A stretch of DNA of 25,425 nucleotides, from assembly GCA_964643965.1 (NCBI GenBank), contig CAZXVH010000080.1, forward strand, positions 1 to 25,425, written 5' to 3'. The notes beneath the pieces are model-generated. The model ran no database searches, was not told the DNA's origin, and saw only the letters and a list, made by a program, of their open reading frames with translations. This DNA is from GCA-2746795 sp964643965 (GTDB lineage Bacteria > Chloroflexota > Anaerolineae > Promineifilales > Promineifilaceae). Each line of letters starts with the position of its first letter. Positions within the stretch are counted from its first letter, which is position 1. A program made the position numbers and the translations under genes. Shown here piece after piece: positions 1 to 8,070 of the stretch.

Positions 1-53
1 TTCGAAAATCGCCGCGCGCACTGGTGGCCCCCCGTGTGCGACCATGGTGCCCC

Positions 54-72
54 CGCTCCCAGGTTTTCATTC
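54..72 (-). repeat. Second copy of the repeat-element leader
   Basis: The minus strand reads GAATGAAAACCTGGGAGCG, identical over 19 bp to 16601-16619; five bases further upstream also match with one difference. The bases that follow (53-1 on the minus strand) are GC-rich with near-duplicate GGGGGCACCATGGTCGC and GGGGGGCCACCAGTGCGC stretches, so the body of the element differs. No gene is seen in 1-92. Confidence 0.65.
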
Positions 73-92
73 TTCGTGGCCACGCAATACGG

Positions 93-2009
93 CTACGACT
101 TTTTTGCCTGCGCTGCCTGCAGTTGGGCTTGAAGCTGTTGAATTTTTGTTGTGGTCACTTCTTGCATTTGTTTGATAAATTTTTGCTGCTTCGCCACGAT
201 TTGTTTGGTTTCTTGCAACTGCAATTCACGCTCAATCAGGGTGGCTTGAATATTGGCCAGACGCTTGCCTTGCTGCTCCGTTTCTTTCAGATAATGCGCC
301 AGCTCTTTTTCGCTGGCGTCTAATTGGGAATCTTGTGTGCGCAGCGTTTGTTTTAGAGTTTCCTTGTCCCGCGTACTTTGCTCTTCTTGTCGGTGCAATG
401 TCTCTTTAAGCGTCTGAATTTCTTGCTGTAGGCCCTTTAATTTTTCTTGCTGTTTCTGGTCGGCGGCTTCCCGTTTTTCTAGCTGGTTTGCCTGTTTTTT
501 AGCCTGATCACGGACCTGCTTTAGTTCAATGCGGGTATTTTCCAGGTCAGCCTGATTCCACAGCATTTGTTCATGGAATTGTTTGGCGTGCTCTTCGGCT
601 TCTCGCAGCTTTTCATTGACTGCCTCTAACTGTTCCGAAGAGAGGAGCCGGGTCGGTTGCTTTTGGATCGCTTCTAGCTGGGCGTTGGTTCGTTTCCAGC
701 GCGTGTGCAGCTTTTTATAATGAGTGCGGGCATCTGCAACTTCTTCTTCTTTAATGGTAAGCTGTTCTTTTAATTGGGCCAAATCATCAGCCAGGTACTG
801 GTTGATTTGCTCTGTTTGTCTGTTCTTTTCTTCCAGGTAATTTTGCTGGTTGAGCAGCGTTTGGATGGTTTTATCGCTTTTAGCGAAAAGAGATGAAACG
901 CGCTCTGCCTCTTCCTGCTTCGCTTTTTCCAACTCATCAATCCGTCTATGGGCGTCGCCCCACTCTTTCTCCAGTTGTTTGCGCTGTTCACGCAGCATGG
1001 CGATGACATCATTGCTTTCTTGCATCTGCCGTTTGACTTTTGCCAATTCGCCTTCAAGTTCTTCTGCTCTTTTCTCCTGAGTTTCTGCCAGTTCTTGCCA
1101 GCGCAGCAGGGCGTCTTCTTGATCAGAGGAGTGCAGCAGGCTGGCCTGGAGCGCCGTTTCGATGTTGTGGATACGGCCGGTTAAGGTATCGACATGGACA
1201 AGCGCTTCTTCCAGATGCGTGTCTGTGCCGGCTTTGGCAGCGTACAAGGAGGCCAAGATTTCTTCATTTTTGGCATAAGCGATCTCCAGTTCTGCCAAGG
1301 CTTCTGTGGTTTGGGTTAGCAGGTCTTGGGTGCTGGCCAGTTCTTCAGATTGTCGCTTAATCTGGGCTTCACGAGTTTGCAATGTTTCGGCCGTATGGTC
1401 GGCGTCTTGCTGCACTTTGTTGAGTTGAGTTTGGCTGGTTTTGAGTTCTTCACGGAGGAGGGCTAACTGGTTGGCGGTATCACCGGCAATTTCAGACAAG
1501 CGTTGGTCGAAGGATTCTTCCAGTTCAGTGCGGGCGGCCAGGGCAACGGCCGTTTCCCTTTGTAGCTGGTGCAGAGTGGCCAAACGATCTCTATCCAGCA
1601 CACGCTTGTGTTCTGGCTTGAGGCCAGCGGGGGCGTGCCCATTTTCTGGCGGGATAATCGGAACGCCGGCTGACAATTCAGCATACTCTGTCTCAGACAG
1701 GCTGCTTACCCAGCCCCGTATCTTGCCTCCAGCCTCCACATTCAAATGAACCGCTTGCACATCTCCCCACACCTCTCCATTAGCGGCCACCACCACATCA
1801 CGGCCAATAGCGGCGCCGGAGAGCAAACCCATCACCATAATCTGCGGCGCGACGATATTGCCGACGATGGTTGCCCCGGCTGGCACAGCCACCGGTTGCT
1901 GTTCAACAATATCGCCCACATGGTAGCCGGGATACTCTTTCCAAACAGGATCACGTTTGAACCGGGAAAAAAAGGGGAGGCGGGTTTGTTTGTCGTCTGT
2001 TGCTGCCAT
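93..2009 (-). CDS. Bactofilin-like domain fused to long coiled coil
   Basis: With the chosen start this is a 638-residue protein. Roughly residues 45-105 form a short-repeat beta segment rich in G/V/I (VPAGATIVGNIVAP, then GLLSGAAIGRDVVVAANGEVWGDV and a similar rung ending GGKIRGWVSS), as in bactofilin/DUF583 right-handed beta-helices that polymerise without nucleotide. The rest, from about residue 150, is an almost unbroken Gln/Glu/Lys/Leu-rich coiled coil. There is no signal peptide or membrane segment, so it is probably a cytoplasmic cytoskeletal or scaffold protein. The frame stays open upstream to ATG 2087 (and TTG 2090), but a TATAAT at 2043-2038 on this strand points to the ATG at 2009 (MAATDD). 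A weak GGAGAG lies about 18 nt upstream of it. The start is uncertain. Bactofilins are usually short, so the roughly 500-residue coil is the unusual part. Function is inferred. Confidence 0.75.
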   Translation of the reverse strand: MAATDDKQTRLPFFSRFKRDPVWKEYPGYHVGDIVEQQPVAVPAGATIVGNIVAPQIMVMGLLSGAAIGRDVVVAANGEVWGDVQAVHLNVEAGGKIRGWVSSLSETEYAELSAGVPIIPPENGHAPAGLKPEHKRVLDRDRLATLHQLQRETAVALAARTELEESFDQRLSEIAGDTANQLALLREELKTSQTQLNKVQQDADHTAETLQTREAQIKRQSEELASTQDLLTQTTEALAELEIAYAKNEEILASLYAAKAGTDTHLEEALVHVDTLTGRIHNIETALQASLLHSSDQEDALLRWQELAETQEKRAEELEGELAKVKRQMQESNDVIAMLREQRKQLEKEWGDAHRRIDELEKAKQEEAERVSSLFAKSDKTIQTLLNQQNYLEEKNRQTEQINQYLADDLAQLKEQLTIKEEEVADARTHYKKLHTRWKRTNAQLEAIQKQPTRLLSSEQLEAVNEKLREAEEHAKQFHEQMLWNQADLENTRIELKQVRDQAKKQANQLEKREAADQKQQEKLKGLQQEIQTLKETLHRQEEQSTRDKETLKQTLRTQDSQLDASEKELAHYLKETEQQGKRLANIQATLIERELQLQETKQIVAKQQKFIKQMQEVTTTKIQQLQAQLQAAQAKKS

Positions 2010-2037
2010 TTTACTGTCCAGTATCTTCTCTCCGCCC

Positions 2038-2043
2038 ATTATA
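2038..2043 (-). promoter_or_regulatory. Candidate -10 box (TATAAT) for the bactofilin-like gene
   Basis: On the minus strand the bases read TATAAT, a perfect -10 hexamer. No good -35 box is seen; the best is the weak AGTACA about 18 bp upstream. The predicted transcript would begin near 2031, about 22 nt before the ATG at 2009 and downstream of the earlier in-frame start codons. Confidence 0.4.
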
Positions 2044-2153
2044 ACAGTTGAATTGGAAACCTGTACTAAATTCCTATCTCTATTCATCAACCATTTTGTA
2101 GGGCACAGATTTCTGCTGTTTTCACTCCAAATTTAGAATTGCTGGTTATTTTG

Positions 2154-2182
2154 TTGTTTGGATGGAGTAACTCTGCTAAACT
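2154..2182 (+). promoter_or_regulatory. Candidate promoter giving a leaderless mRNA for the CAP/PKD gene
   Basis: TTGTTT (2154-2159), a 17-bp spacer, then TAAACT (2177-2182). The expected start point, about 7 nt after the -10 box, falls on the A of the ATG at 2189. No Shine-Dalgarno sits at normal spacing; the only GGAG is about 22 nt upstream, inside the spacer. A leaderless transcript is inferred. Confidence 0.45.
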
Positions 2183-2188
2183 GCCTGC

Positions 2189-4462
2189 ATGAGGCCAAGG
2201 GCGAAAACGTTGCTCTTTTTTTTTATCATTGCCGCCGGGTTAAGTCTGATTGCTTCCTGGCGCTTTGTGTTTGCTGCTCCCAATCAAACGGCCGCCAATC
2301 CAGGCCGATTACAAATAGATGGCCCCATTGAGCTGCTTGTCACGGTTGATCCGCCTACAGCCATGCCGGGCAATGTCCTCAACTTGAATGTTTCTGCCCG
2401 TAATACCGCCGCCCTCACGCAATTACCCCAAATCAGCATTCAACTACCATCTCAACTTCAACTGCAATCCAATCTGATGCCGGCCGGAACCAGCCGAAAT
2501 TTCCAGACCAATACCCTCACCTGGCAGCCTGTGTTGTCAGCCAATGGCGGCGCACAGCAGTTTTCTTTGCCTTTGCGCGTAGAAACGGCTGATATTACCA
2601 ACCCGGAGAAAGTGATAACGGCCGTTCTCACTGTTGAAGGCGGCGTTAAACAAGCCAGTACCACTGTCTGGATTGGGCTGCCGCCACAAATTGATGCCAT
2701 TAACGTGCCCGCCCAGGTTTCTGTGGGCCTGCCCGTGCCTCTCCGCGCCGATACCGCTGGCCCGGGACCTATCACGCAATCCTGGCAGTTGGGTGATGGT
2801 CGGCAGGTGAACGTCAACAATCCGGTGGTGGTTTACCCGGCCGTCGGCGTGTATGAGCTTACGCTGCGAGCGGCCAATGTGGTGGGGCAGGCCACTGCTT
2901 CACGCCAGATTACCATTGTGCCTCATCCCACCGCCCAATTCAGCGTTGACGACGCCAGTCCCGGCGTCGGCCAAACGGTCACCTTCATCAACGAAAGCGG
3001 CGGTCAGCAGCCCTTACGTTTCACCTGGGATTTTGGCGATGGCGCCACCGCTATCGATTTCCAGCCCACCCACATCTACCAAAACCCTGGCGTCTACGAT
3101 GTGCGCTTAATTATTGAAAACGATTACGGCCGTTCTGAAGCTGTTTGGCCCCTGGCAGTGGGTCAGCCGCCGCTGGCCGATATGCAAATTGGCGACTCCG
3201 TGCCCATGGGCCAACCCCTCAGCGGAACTGCCTTTGGCGACGGCAGCGTCAGTCGCTTCTTATGGGATATGGGCGACGGCCGCACCCAGGAAGGCGCTCA
3301 AATAAGCCACACTTATCTGGCAGAGGGTGATTATTATATCAATATGACGGCGTTTAATGATTTTGGCGCCACTCAGATAGGGCGGTGGGTGCGGGTGGGG
3401 CCAGGCGCTCTTTCCCTTTTTCTGCCACTGGTGGTTCGCGCCGCAGATGAAGCGACCACTGCTGGCTCCAGCGGGATCGATCCTTTTGCCGTCGTCTTGG
3501 AGCCGGTGGATTTAGATGGAACCTTTGTGATGCAGCCGCTAGAACTGCCGCCCGATACCAGCCAGGCCGAAGCGCTGCTCATCTACATCAACGAAGCCCG
3601 CCGTCAATTTAATTTAAGCCCCCTGAAATATGTCTATGAATTGAGTGCAGCGGCGCAAGGCCACACCGCCGATATGGCGACGTATGGCTTTACGGCGCAC
3701 ACCGGCTCAGATGGCTCTTTCCCGGCCGAACGGCTGCTTTGGCATCGATACCAGGGCGCGTATGCTGGCGAAGCCACCGCCTGGGGCTTTGAACACGCTT
3801 ACCAAGCGGTGGAATTTTGGGTAAACAGCCCTGGACATCGGCGCATCATTTTGAACCAATGGGCTACCGATGTGGGCGTGGCCTTTACCGTTGATTACAA
3901 GGCGCCCAATGTCTGGTACTGGACGGCCGAATTTGGCAATCGTTTCGATGAGGTAACATCACCCTTACTGCGTGTGCAAACACCCGCTTCTGGCAAGGAA
4001 GTCTTGAATACTGACCTGCTTACGTACAGCTGGAACTGGCCCGTGCCCTTAGCGCCAGGGGAACAGTTTGCCATTTATGTGGCAGACGAGGCTGGGCAAG
4101 AGACAGAAATAGGCCGGATCAGCAGCGCGGCGCAGGGGACGTTGTATCGCTTCCAGAGCGCGTTGATTGAGGCCACAGAAGCGACTGGCTTGTTTGAGTG
4201 GCTGGTACGTCTGGAAAACGGCCGTTCCCCCGTGATGGAAAGCGAATGGCGCAGTTTGTCTGCGGTGTGGGACCCGGACTTGCCAACACCGACGCCGATC
4301 ATCACCCCCTCTGTTACACCGACCGGCACACTGCTGCCAACGGCCGTTGTGCCGGCCACCGCGACCCCGAACTACATCACTATCACCCCCCGCGCTACCA
4401 GTGTACCGCCACCCGCGCTGGCGACAGCCACACCCTTGCCGTTTCCCACACAGGCGCCGTAA
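2189..4462 (+). CDS. Secreted PKD-repeat and CAP/SCP-domain protein
   Basis: 757 residues. Residues 1-30 are a signal peptide (RPRAK, hydrophobic core, cut near FVFAA). Residues 45-160 resemble a DUF11-like beta domain. Three PKD-type beta sandwiches follow at about 165-245, 247-325 and 329-404; the second and third have the clear WDFGDG and WDMGDG signature and the first is looser (WQLGDG). Residues 455-590 are a CAP/SCP domain with the family's pocket residues: H504 (AHTG), E528 (GEAT), H550 (SPGH) and E581 (TAEFGN). A beta domain covers about 595-695, and the last 60 residues are a Pro/Thr-rich tail, probably a wall-spanning or disordered stalk. It is exported and cell-surface or extracellular by inference. 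Bacterial CAP proteins have no single known activity, so substrate and partner are unknown. Confidence 0.88.
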   Translation: MRPRAKTLLFFFIIAAGLSLIASWRFVFAAPNQTAANPGRLQIDGPIELLVTVDPPTAMPGNVLNLNVSARNTAALTQLPQISIQLPSQLQLQSNLMPAGTSRNFQTNTLTWQPVLSANGGAQQFSLPLRVETADITNPEKVITAVLTVEGGVKQASTTVWIGLPPQIDAINVPAQVSVGLPVPLRADTAGPGPITQSWQLGDGRQVNVNNPVVVYPAVGVYELTLRAANVVGQATASRQITIVPHPTAQFSVDDASPGVGQTVTFINESGGQQPLRFTWDFGDGATAIDFQPTHIYQNPGVYDVRLIIENDYGRSEAVWPLAVGQPPLADMQIGDSVPMGQPLSGTAFGDGSVSRFLWDMGDGRTQEGAQISHTYLAEGDYYINMTAFNDFGATQIGRWVRVGPGALSLFLPLVVRAADEATTAGSSGIDPFAVVLEPVDLDGTFVMQPLELPPDTSQAEALLIYINEARRQFNLSPLKYVYELSAAAQGHTADMATYGFTAHTGSDGSFPAERLLWHRYQGAYAGEATAWGFEHAYQAVEFWVNSPGHRRIILNQWATDVGVAFTVDYKAPNVWYWTAEFGNRFDEVTSPLLRVQTPASGKEVLNTDLLTYSWNWPVPLAPGEQFAIYVADEAGQETEIGRISSAAQGTLYRFQSALIEATEATGLFEWLVRLENGRSPVMESEWRSLSAVWDPDLPTPTPIITPSVTPTGTLLPTAVVPATATPNYITITPRATSVPPPALATATPLPFPTQAP

Positions 4463-4518
4463 GGACAGTGGATAGTGGATAGTGGATAGTGGACAGTGGG
4501 CAGTGGGCGATGGACGAG
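4463..4518 (+). repeat. Heptanucleotide tandem repeat (GGAYAGT-type)
   Basis: Immediately after the TAA stop there are eight consecutive 7-bp units: GGACAGT, GGATAGT three times, GGACAGT, GGGCAGT, GGGCGAT and GGACGAG. The first six fit GGRYAGT and the last two have decayed. The array ends 8 nt before the sulfurtransferase ATG. It resembles in style the short heptanucleotide tandem repeats of cyanobacteria. Units are contiguous without spacers, so it is not a CRISPR. Confidence 0.85.
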
Positions 4519-4526
4519 TATGAGCT

Positions 4527-5357
4527 ATGTTTTCAACTTTAATTGAGGCAACTGATTTAAGAGCGCATCTCCAGGCGGCCAACTGGGTGGTGGTAGATTG
4601 CCGCTTTAGTCTGGCGGATGCGGAGGCGGGTCGTCGTAATTATTTGGCAGGCCACATTCCCGGCGCGATTTACGCCCACCTGGACGAGGATTTAAGCAAC
4701 CCACCGGCCACGGATAACGGCCGTCATCCTTTGCCTCCGCCTGCCATTTTGCAAGAACGGTTTGGGCGTATGGGCATCATGGCCGGGAAGCAGGTGGTGG
4801 CGTATGATGATACCAATGGGGGCATTGCCGCCCGTTTATGGTGGCTGCTGCGTTACATGGGGCATGAAGCGGCGGCGGTGTTGAATGGGGGGTGGGCGGC
4901 CTGGCAAGAGGGCGGCTTTCCGGTGCGGGGCGGTTTAGAAGAGCAAACGGCCGTTCTCTTCCAAGGAGAGCCGCGCACCGATTGGCTGGTGACGCTGCCA
5001 GAAGTGATTCAGGGCGTCCCGCTCATTGATTCCCGGGATGGCGCTCGTTATCGTGGTGAGATGGAGCCAATCGATCCGGTTGCCGGACATATTCCCGGAG
5101 CGCGGCATTATTTTTACCAGGAGAATTGGGGGAAAAACGGCCGTTATCTGCCGTCAGCGCAGTTAAAAGCACAGTTTGAAACCGTGTTGGGCCAGACAAA
5201 AGCAGAAGAAGCGGTTTTTTACTGCGGCTCTGGCGTCACGGCCTGTGTGAATTTATTGGCGATGGCAGAAGCGGGATTGGGAAACGGCCGTTTGTATGCC
5301 GGTTCCTGGAGTGAATGGTGTCGGGATCCGCAGCGGCCGATTGCTCCAAAAGTTTGA
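4527..5357 (+). CDS. sseA: Two-domain sulfurtransferase (thiosulfate/3-mercaptopyruvate type)
   Basis: 276 residues, the usual length for tandem rhodanese enzymes. The N-terminal rhodanese domain (about 5-135; DCRF, AGHIPGA, YDDTNG) has no catalytic Cys, as normal for this family. The C-terminal domain (about 150-276; IDSRDGARY, AGHIPGAR) ends with the active-site loop FYCGSGVTAC, where C233 would carry the persulfide. The CGSGVTA loop occurs in both thiosulfate and 3-mercaptopyruvate sulfurtransferases, so the donor cannot be decided from sequence. No signal peptide, hence cytosolic. It would transfer sulfane sulfur to cyanide, thiols or cofactor pathways. It begins 64 nt after the CAP gene with no clear Shine-Dalgarno; the ATG was chosen because MFSTLIEATDL leads straight into the domain. 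It contains three copies of AACGGCCGTT. Confidence 0.9.
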   Translation: MFSTLIEATDLRAHLQAANWVVVDCRFSLADAEAGRRNYLAGHIPGAIYAHLDEDLSNPPATDNGRHPLPPPAILQERFGRMGIMAGKQVVAYDDTNGGIAARLWWLLRYMGHEAAAVLNGGWAAWQEGGFPVRGGLEEQTAVLFQGEPRTDWLVTLPEVIQGVPLIDSRDGARYRGEMEPIDPVAGHIPGARHYFYQENWGKNGRYLPSAQLKAQFETVLGQTKAEEAVFYCGSGVTACVNLLAMAEAGLGNGRLYAGSWSEWCRDPQRPIAPKV

Positions 5358-5398
5358 AACGCTTCAGGTTGGTTCCATAGTCTGGCGCCAGAGGCAAT

Positions 5399-5428
5399 TT
5401 GCCTGATCACACTCTTTCCTCGTAAAAT
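5399..5428 (+). promoter_or_regulatory. Candidate promoter of the zinc-ribbon operon
   Basis: TTGCCT (5399-5404), an 18-bp spacer and TAAAAT (5423-5428) lie just before a GAGG-type ribosome-binding site (AGAGGCGAGG at 5431-5440) and the ATG at 5447. The predicted leader is only about 12 nt. Confidence 0.45.
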
Positions 5429-5446
5429 GCAGAGGCGAGGTAATTT

Positions 5447-6268
5447 ATGACGGAAATAATACCCGAACTTCCCCCTGAAACAACGATACTTTGTCAGCAG
5501 TGTACGGCCGTTTTGCCTGTTGAACAAGGCGCTTTGATTGCGGTATGTGCCTTTTGTGGCGCCAGCAACGCCGTTGATAAAAGCGAGGTGGTGCTGCACT
5601 TTGCCGCCCGTGAAACCCTGCGTGAACCAGAAGCCGCGGCCGCCTTACGTCGCTGGATGGGGGGCAACGATACAGTTAAAAATCTGGATCGAAAAGCCAC
5701 CATCGGCCAACCAGCGTTTGAACTATGGCCCTTGTGGCAAATCCGGGCCAGGCTCCAGGATCAGGAGAAGGTCTATCTGAAGCCGGCCGCAGCTATTTCT
5801 GTGTTAGATATTACCCAAATGAGTATTCCTGCCGCCGATCTGGAGCCGTTTGATTATGAGATCAGCGCCGAAGCGGTTTCGCCTACTGTGCCGCTGAATG
5901 CCGTTAAAAAGTGGTTGGCTGCTGATCAGGGTATCAGCGCCGGGGCTATCAGCGAGACCTCACTGGTCCATTTACCTGTCTATATTTTCCCCTATTCGTT
6001 TAACGGCCGTTCCTATACGGCCGTGGTTGACGCCGCCACTGGCAAGGTATTCGCCGACATCTATCCCTCTAAACAAGAAGTGCCCTACCGTACCATCGGC
6101 GGCATTGGCTGCCTTCTCTACTTTTTAGCGGCCCTGATGCCGGCTATTGGCTTCATGGCCGGCGGGATTGTGGGTCTGGGTGGGGGGTTACTCGTCTACT
6201 TGATCGCCGGCGCTATAATGGCCGTGCCTATCTTCATCATGGCGGCCTACGTTTCAGCAAAAATTTAA
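5447..6268 (+). CDS. Zinc-ribbon membrane protein, first of three
   Basis: 273 residues, function unknown. An N-terminal treble-Cys ribbon has CxxC pairs at C16/C19 and C34/C37. A soluble part with two aromatic 'PLW' strands follows (LWPLWQIRARL; LPVYIFPYSFNGRSY), then VVDAATGKVF. From about residue 218 a hydrophobic region makes two or three membrane segments (GCLLYFLAALMPAIGF; GLLVYLIAGAIMAVPIFIMA). The ribbon and soluble part would therefore lie on one face of the membrane, probably the cytoplasm. A GAGG ribosome-binding site precedes the ATG. The next gene begins 2 nt after the stop, and the same layout recurs in it, so the genes probably arose by duplication and act together. I do not recognise a named family. 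Confidence 0.8.
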   Translation: MTEIIPELPPETTILCQQCTAVLPVEQGALIAVCAFCGASNAVDKSEVVLHFAARETLREPEAAAALRRWMGGNDTVKNLDRKATIGQPAFELWPLWQIRARLQDQEKVYLKPAAAISVLDITQMSIPAADLEPFDYEISAEAVSPTVPLNAVKKWLAADQGISAGAISETSLVHLPVYIFPYSFNGRSYTAVVDAATGKVFADIYPSKQEVPYRTIGGIGCLLYFLAALMPAIGFMAGGIVGLGGGLLVYLIAGAIMAVPIFIMAAYVSAKI

Positions 6269-6270
6269 TT

Positions 6271-7338
6271 ATGGATAAAACACAAGGTTTAACATGTCCT
6301 GAATGCAGCGGCGTCGTGCCCTTAAAAGAAGGCGACCGCATCGTTGCCTGTCCGTATTGTGGCGTCTATTCGTTGGTTCAAGGCGATAATGGCATCCGAC
6401 GCTGGCAGGTAACATGCGCCATCAACCGGGAAAAGGCGCTGGTTGATGTGGGCAAGTTTTTTAGCGGCCTCAAAAAAGCCCGCGATCTGAAAAAAGAGGC
6501 GCGTATTAGCAACGTTTTTCTGGTCTACTTGCCTTATTGGCGGGTGCAGGCAGATGTGACTGGCTGGCGTTTTGGCGTTAAAAGGGTGAACAAAGACGAG
6601 ACAAAACCAGTCGAACTAGAAATTTTGGAGCAAATGCACTGGAATGACGCGGCTCTGGATGTGTCTGAATATGGCGTCCACCGGGTTACATTGTCTAAAG
6701 AGCTGTTACAACCGTATGACAGCGAAGCGCTCCACGCCGAGGCTATTGTTTTTGAACCGACAGAATCTCATTCGGCCGCCCGTGATGAGGCCCATGACCA
6801 TTTTCTCTACAAGGGCCGCGCCAAAGAGGTCTTGTCTAAAACCTATTTTGAAAAGTTTCACTTCTTGCAAGAACAGCTCTCGATTGTCTACTATCCGCTG
6901 TGGGTGGTGCGTTACGCCTATCGCCAGCGCAATTATCAGGTGGTGGTGGATGGTGTAACGAGCGAGGTGCTGTACGGCAAAGCGCCCGGCAATATTTTCT
7001 ATCGGGCGGCGGCTTTGGTGGGGGGCCTGGCGGCCGGTAACTTTATTTTGGTTAACGGCACGTTGGCGATGGCGGCCGGCTTTGCCGATAGCAGTGACAG
7101 TGACGGTGGTTGGCTCATTTTAGCGCCCATCGTCATCGGGTTGGCGCTTATTATTGCCGGTTATCGCGCCTTTCGTTATGGGGAAGAGGTGGAGCAGATC
7201 GAGGGCAAGGTCAAGAAAGCAGTCACCGGAAAAAATCGGGGCAGTAATTTGCTCAAATCGCTGTCTTCCGGAGAGTCGACTGATCTGGAAAGCATCATGA
7301 GTATGGGCATGGATTTTTTGGAGGATAAGTCAAAATGA
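6271..7338 (+). CDS. Zinc-ribbon membrane protein, second of three
   Basis: 355 residues, function unknown. The N-terminal ribbon has C9/C12 and C27/C30 (CPEC and CPYC). The soluble part carries the strand motifs YLPYWRVQADVTGW and YYPLWVVRYAYRQRNY, followed by VVDGVTSEVLYG, matching the first gene's LPVYIFPYSF and VVDAATGKVF block. Two membrane segments follow at about 245-265 and 275-295 (GGWLILAPIVIGLALIIAGY), then a charged cytoplasmic-looking tail with a MSMGMDF patch. There is no Shine-Dalgarno before this ATG, so translation is probably coupled to the gene ending 2 nt upstream. It overlaps the third gene by 4 nt (ATGA). Homology with the first gene is my reading of aligned motifs, not a computed alignment. 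Confidence 0.8.
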   Translation: MDKTQGLTCPECSGVVPLKEGDRIVACPYCGVYSLVQGDNGIRRWQVTCAINREKALVDVGKFFSGLKKARDLKKEARISNVFLVYLPYWRVQADVTGWRFGVKRVNKDETKPVELEILEQMHWNDAALDVSEYGVHRVTLSKELLQPYDSEALHAEAIVFEPTESHSAARDEAHDHFLYKGRAKEVLSKTYFEKFHFLQEQLSIVYYPLWVVRYAYRQRNYQVVVDGVTSEVLYGKAPGNIFYRAAALVGGLAAGNFILVNGTLAMAAGFADSSDSDGGWLILAPIVIGLALIIAGYRAFRYGEEVEQIEGKVKKAVTGKNRGSNLLKSLSSGESTDLESIMSMGMDFLEDKSK

Positions 7339-7919
7339 TGCAGCTGCTGGCGTTGAAGTGTCCCACTTGTGGGCAAAACTTGCATCCCAAAAGTAATGAA
7401 GCGGTGGTGGTAAGCTGTCTTAATTGCTTAACGGCCGTTTCTCTCCAACAATCTGGTATCACAGCCATTCCCATCCAATATGCCGCCCCGACTGCTAAGG
7501 CTGAAGTCTGGCTGCCTATGTGGGTTTATAACGGCCGTGTTGTCCTCAATTTGCGCAAGTCTCAGGGCGGCAGCAAAGGGGCAGACAAGGAAGCGGCAAA
7601 ACTGTGGGAAAGGGCGCAGCGCTTATATGCGCCAGCCTGGCAAGAAACCATCCCTCAAGCCAGGGAAATAGGCAGTCGCTTCACCCTTCAGCAACCTGCC
7701 TTGTCCGCCAGCGAACCCGAACCATCAGACCGGCTTGCCATTGAAGCCACTGTGAGCCAGGAAGATGGCCTTAAATTGCTCGATTTCGTCGTTTTAAGCA
7801 TTGAAGCTGGGCGGAAAGATTGGCTGCAAGATGTGCAGTTTGAAATACAGGTTAGCGGGCATGAACTATGGGCGTTGCCCGCCCGAAAAAAACAAGGAAG
7901 CTGGGAGTTCCTTGTATGA
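7335..7919 (+). CDS. Soluble zinc-ribbon protein, third of three
   Basis: 194 residues, function unknown. The N-terminal ribbon has C9/C12 and C28/C31 (CPTC, CLNC), followed by the strand WLPMWVYNGRVVLNL, which matches the PLW strands of the two preceding genes. Membrane segments are absent, so this member is soluble. The ATG overlaps the previous stop (ATGA) and a strong GGAGG at 7320-7324 precedes it; the second ATG at 7338 is a possible alternative. It closes the operon. A soluble ribbon partner with two membrane-anchored ribbons suggests a small membrane complex, but this is inference only. Confidence 0.75.
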   Translation: MMQLLALKCPTCGQNLHPKSNEAVVVSCLNCLTAVSLQQSGITAIPIQYAAPTAKAEVWLPMWVYNGRVVLNLRKSQGGSKGADKEAAKLWERAQRLYAPAWQETIPQAREIGSRFTLQQPALSASEPEPSDRLAIEATVSQEDGLKLLDFVVLSIEAGRKDWLQDVQFEIQVSGHELWALPARKKQGSWEFLV

Positions 7920-7977
7920 ACGCAGCGTAAGGAAGCGGTCACAAATAAAATCCTGTTCAGAATTTATGATTATTAGC

Positions 7978-8002
7978 CGTACATATTTTATGCGTATGTA
8001 CG
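7978..8002. other. Small inverted repeat in the 7920-8070 gap
   Basis: CGTACATA and TATGTACG pair perfectly around a 9-nt A/T-rich loop. It lies between the convergent ends of the zinc-ribbon operon and the InsA-like gene. There is no T-run right after either arm, so it could be a weak terminator or a protein site. Nothing else is seen in this 151-bp gap. Confidence 0.35.
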
Positions 8003-8070
8003 ATCCTCACTTCATTTTCCTGGTTCAATCTTTGTGAATGTATTGACTATCGGAGCAGTGGACGGCGTCG

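Noticed and set aside
4463..4518. Possible CRISPR array
   Set aside because: Units are 7 bp and contiguous without spacers, and there are no cas genes.
4049..4582. Minus-strand open frame of 177 codons over the CAP-protein end
   Set aside because: It is antisense to a well-supported gene and its N-terminal part merely translates the heptamer array (repetitive P-L-S-T-I-H-Y text).
8041..8070. TTGACT near 8043 as a promoter for the plus strand
   Set aside because: No -10 box follows at proper spacing, and the next genes on that strand are over 1.4 kb away.
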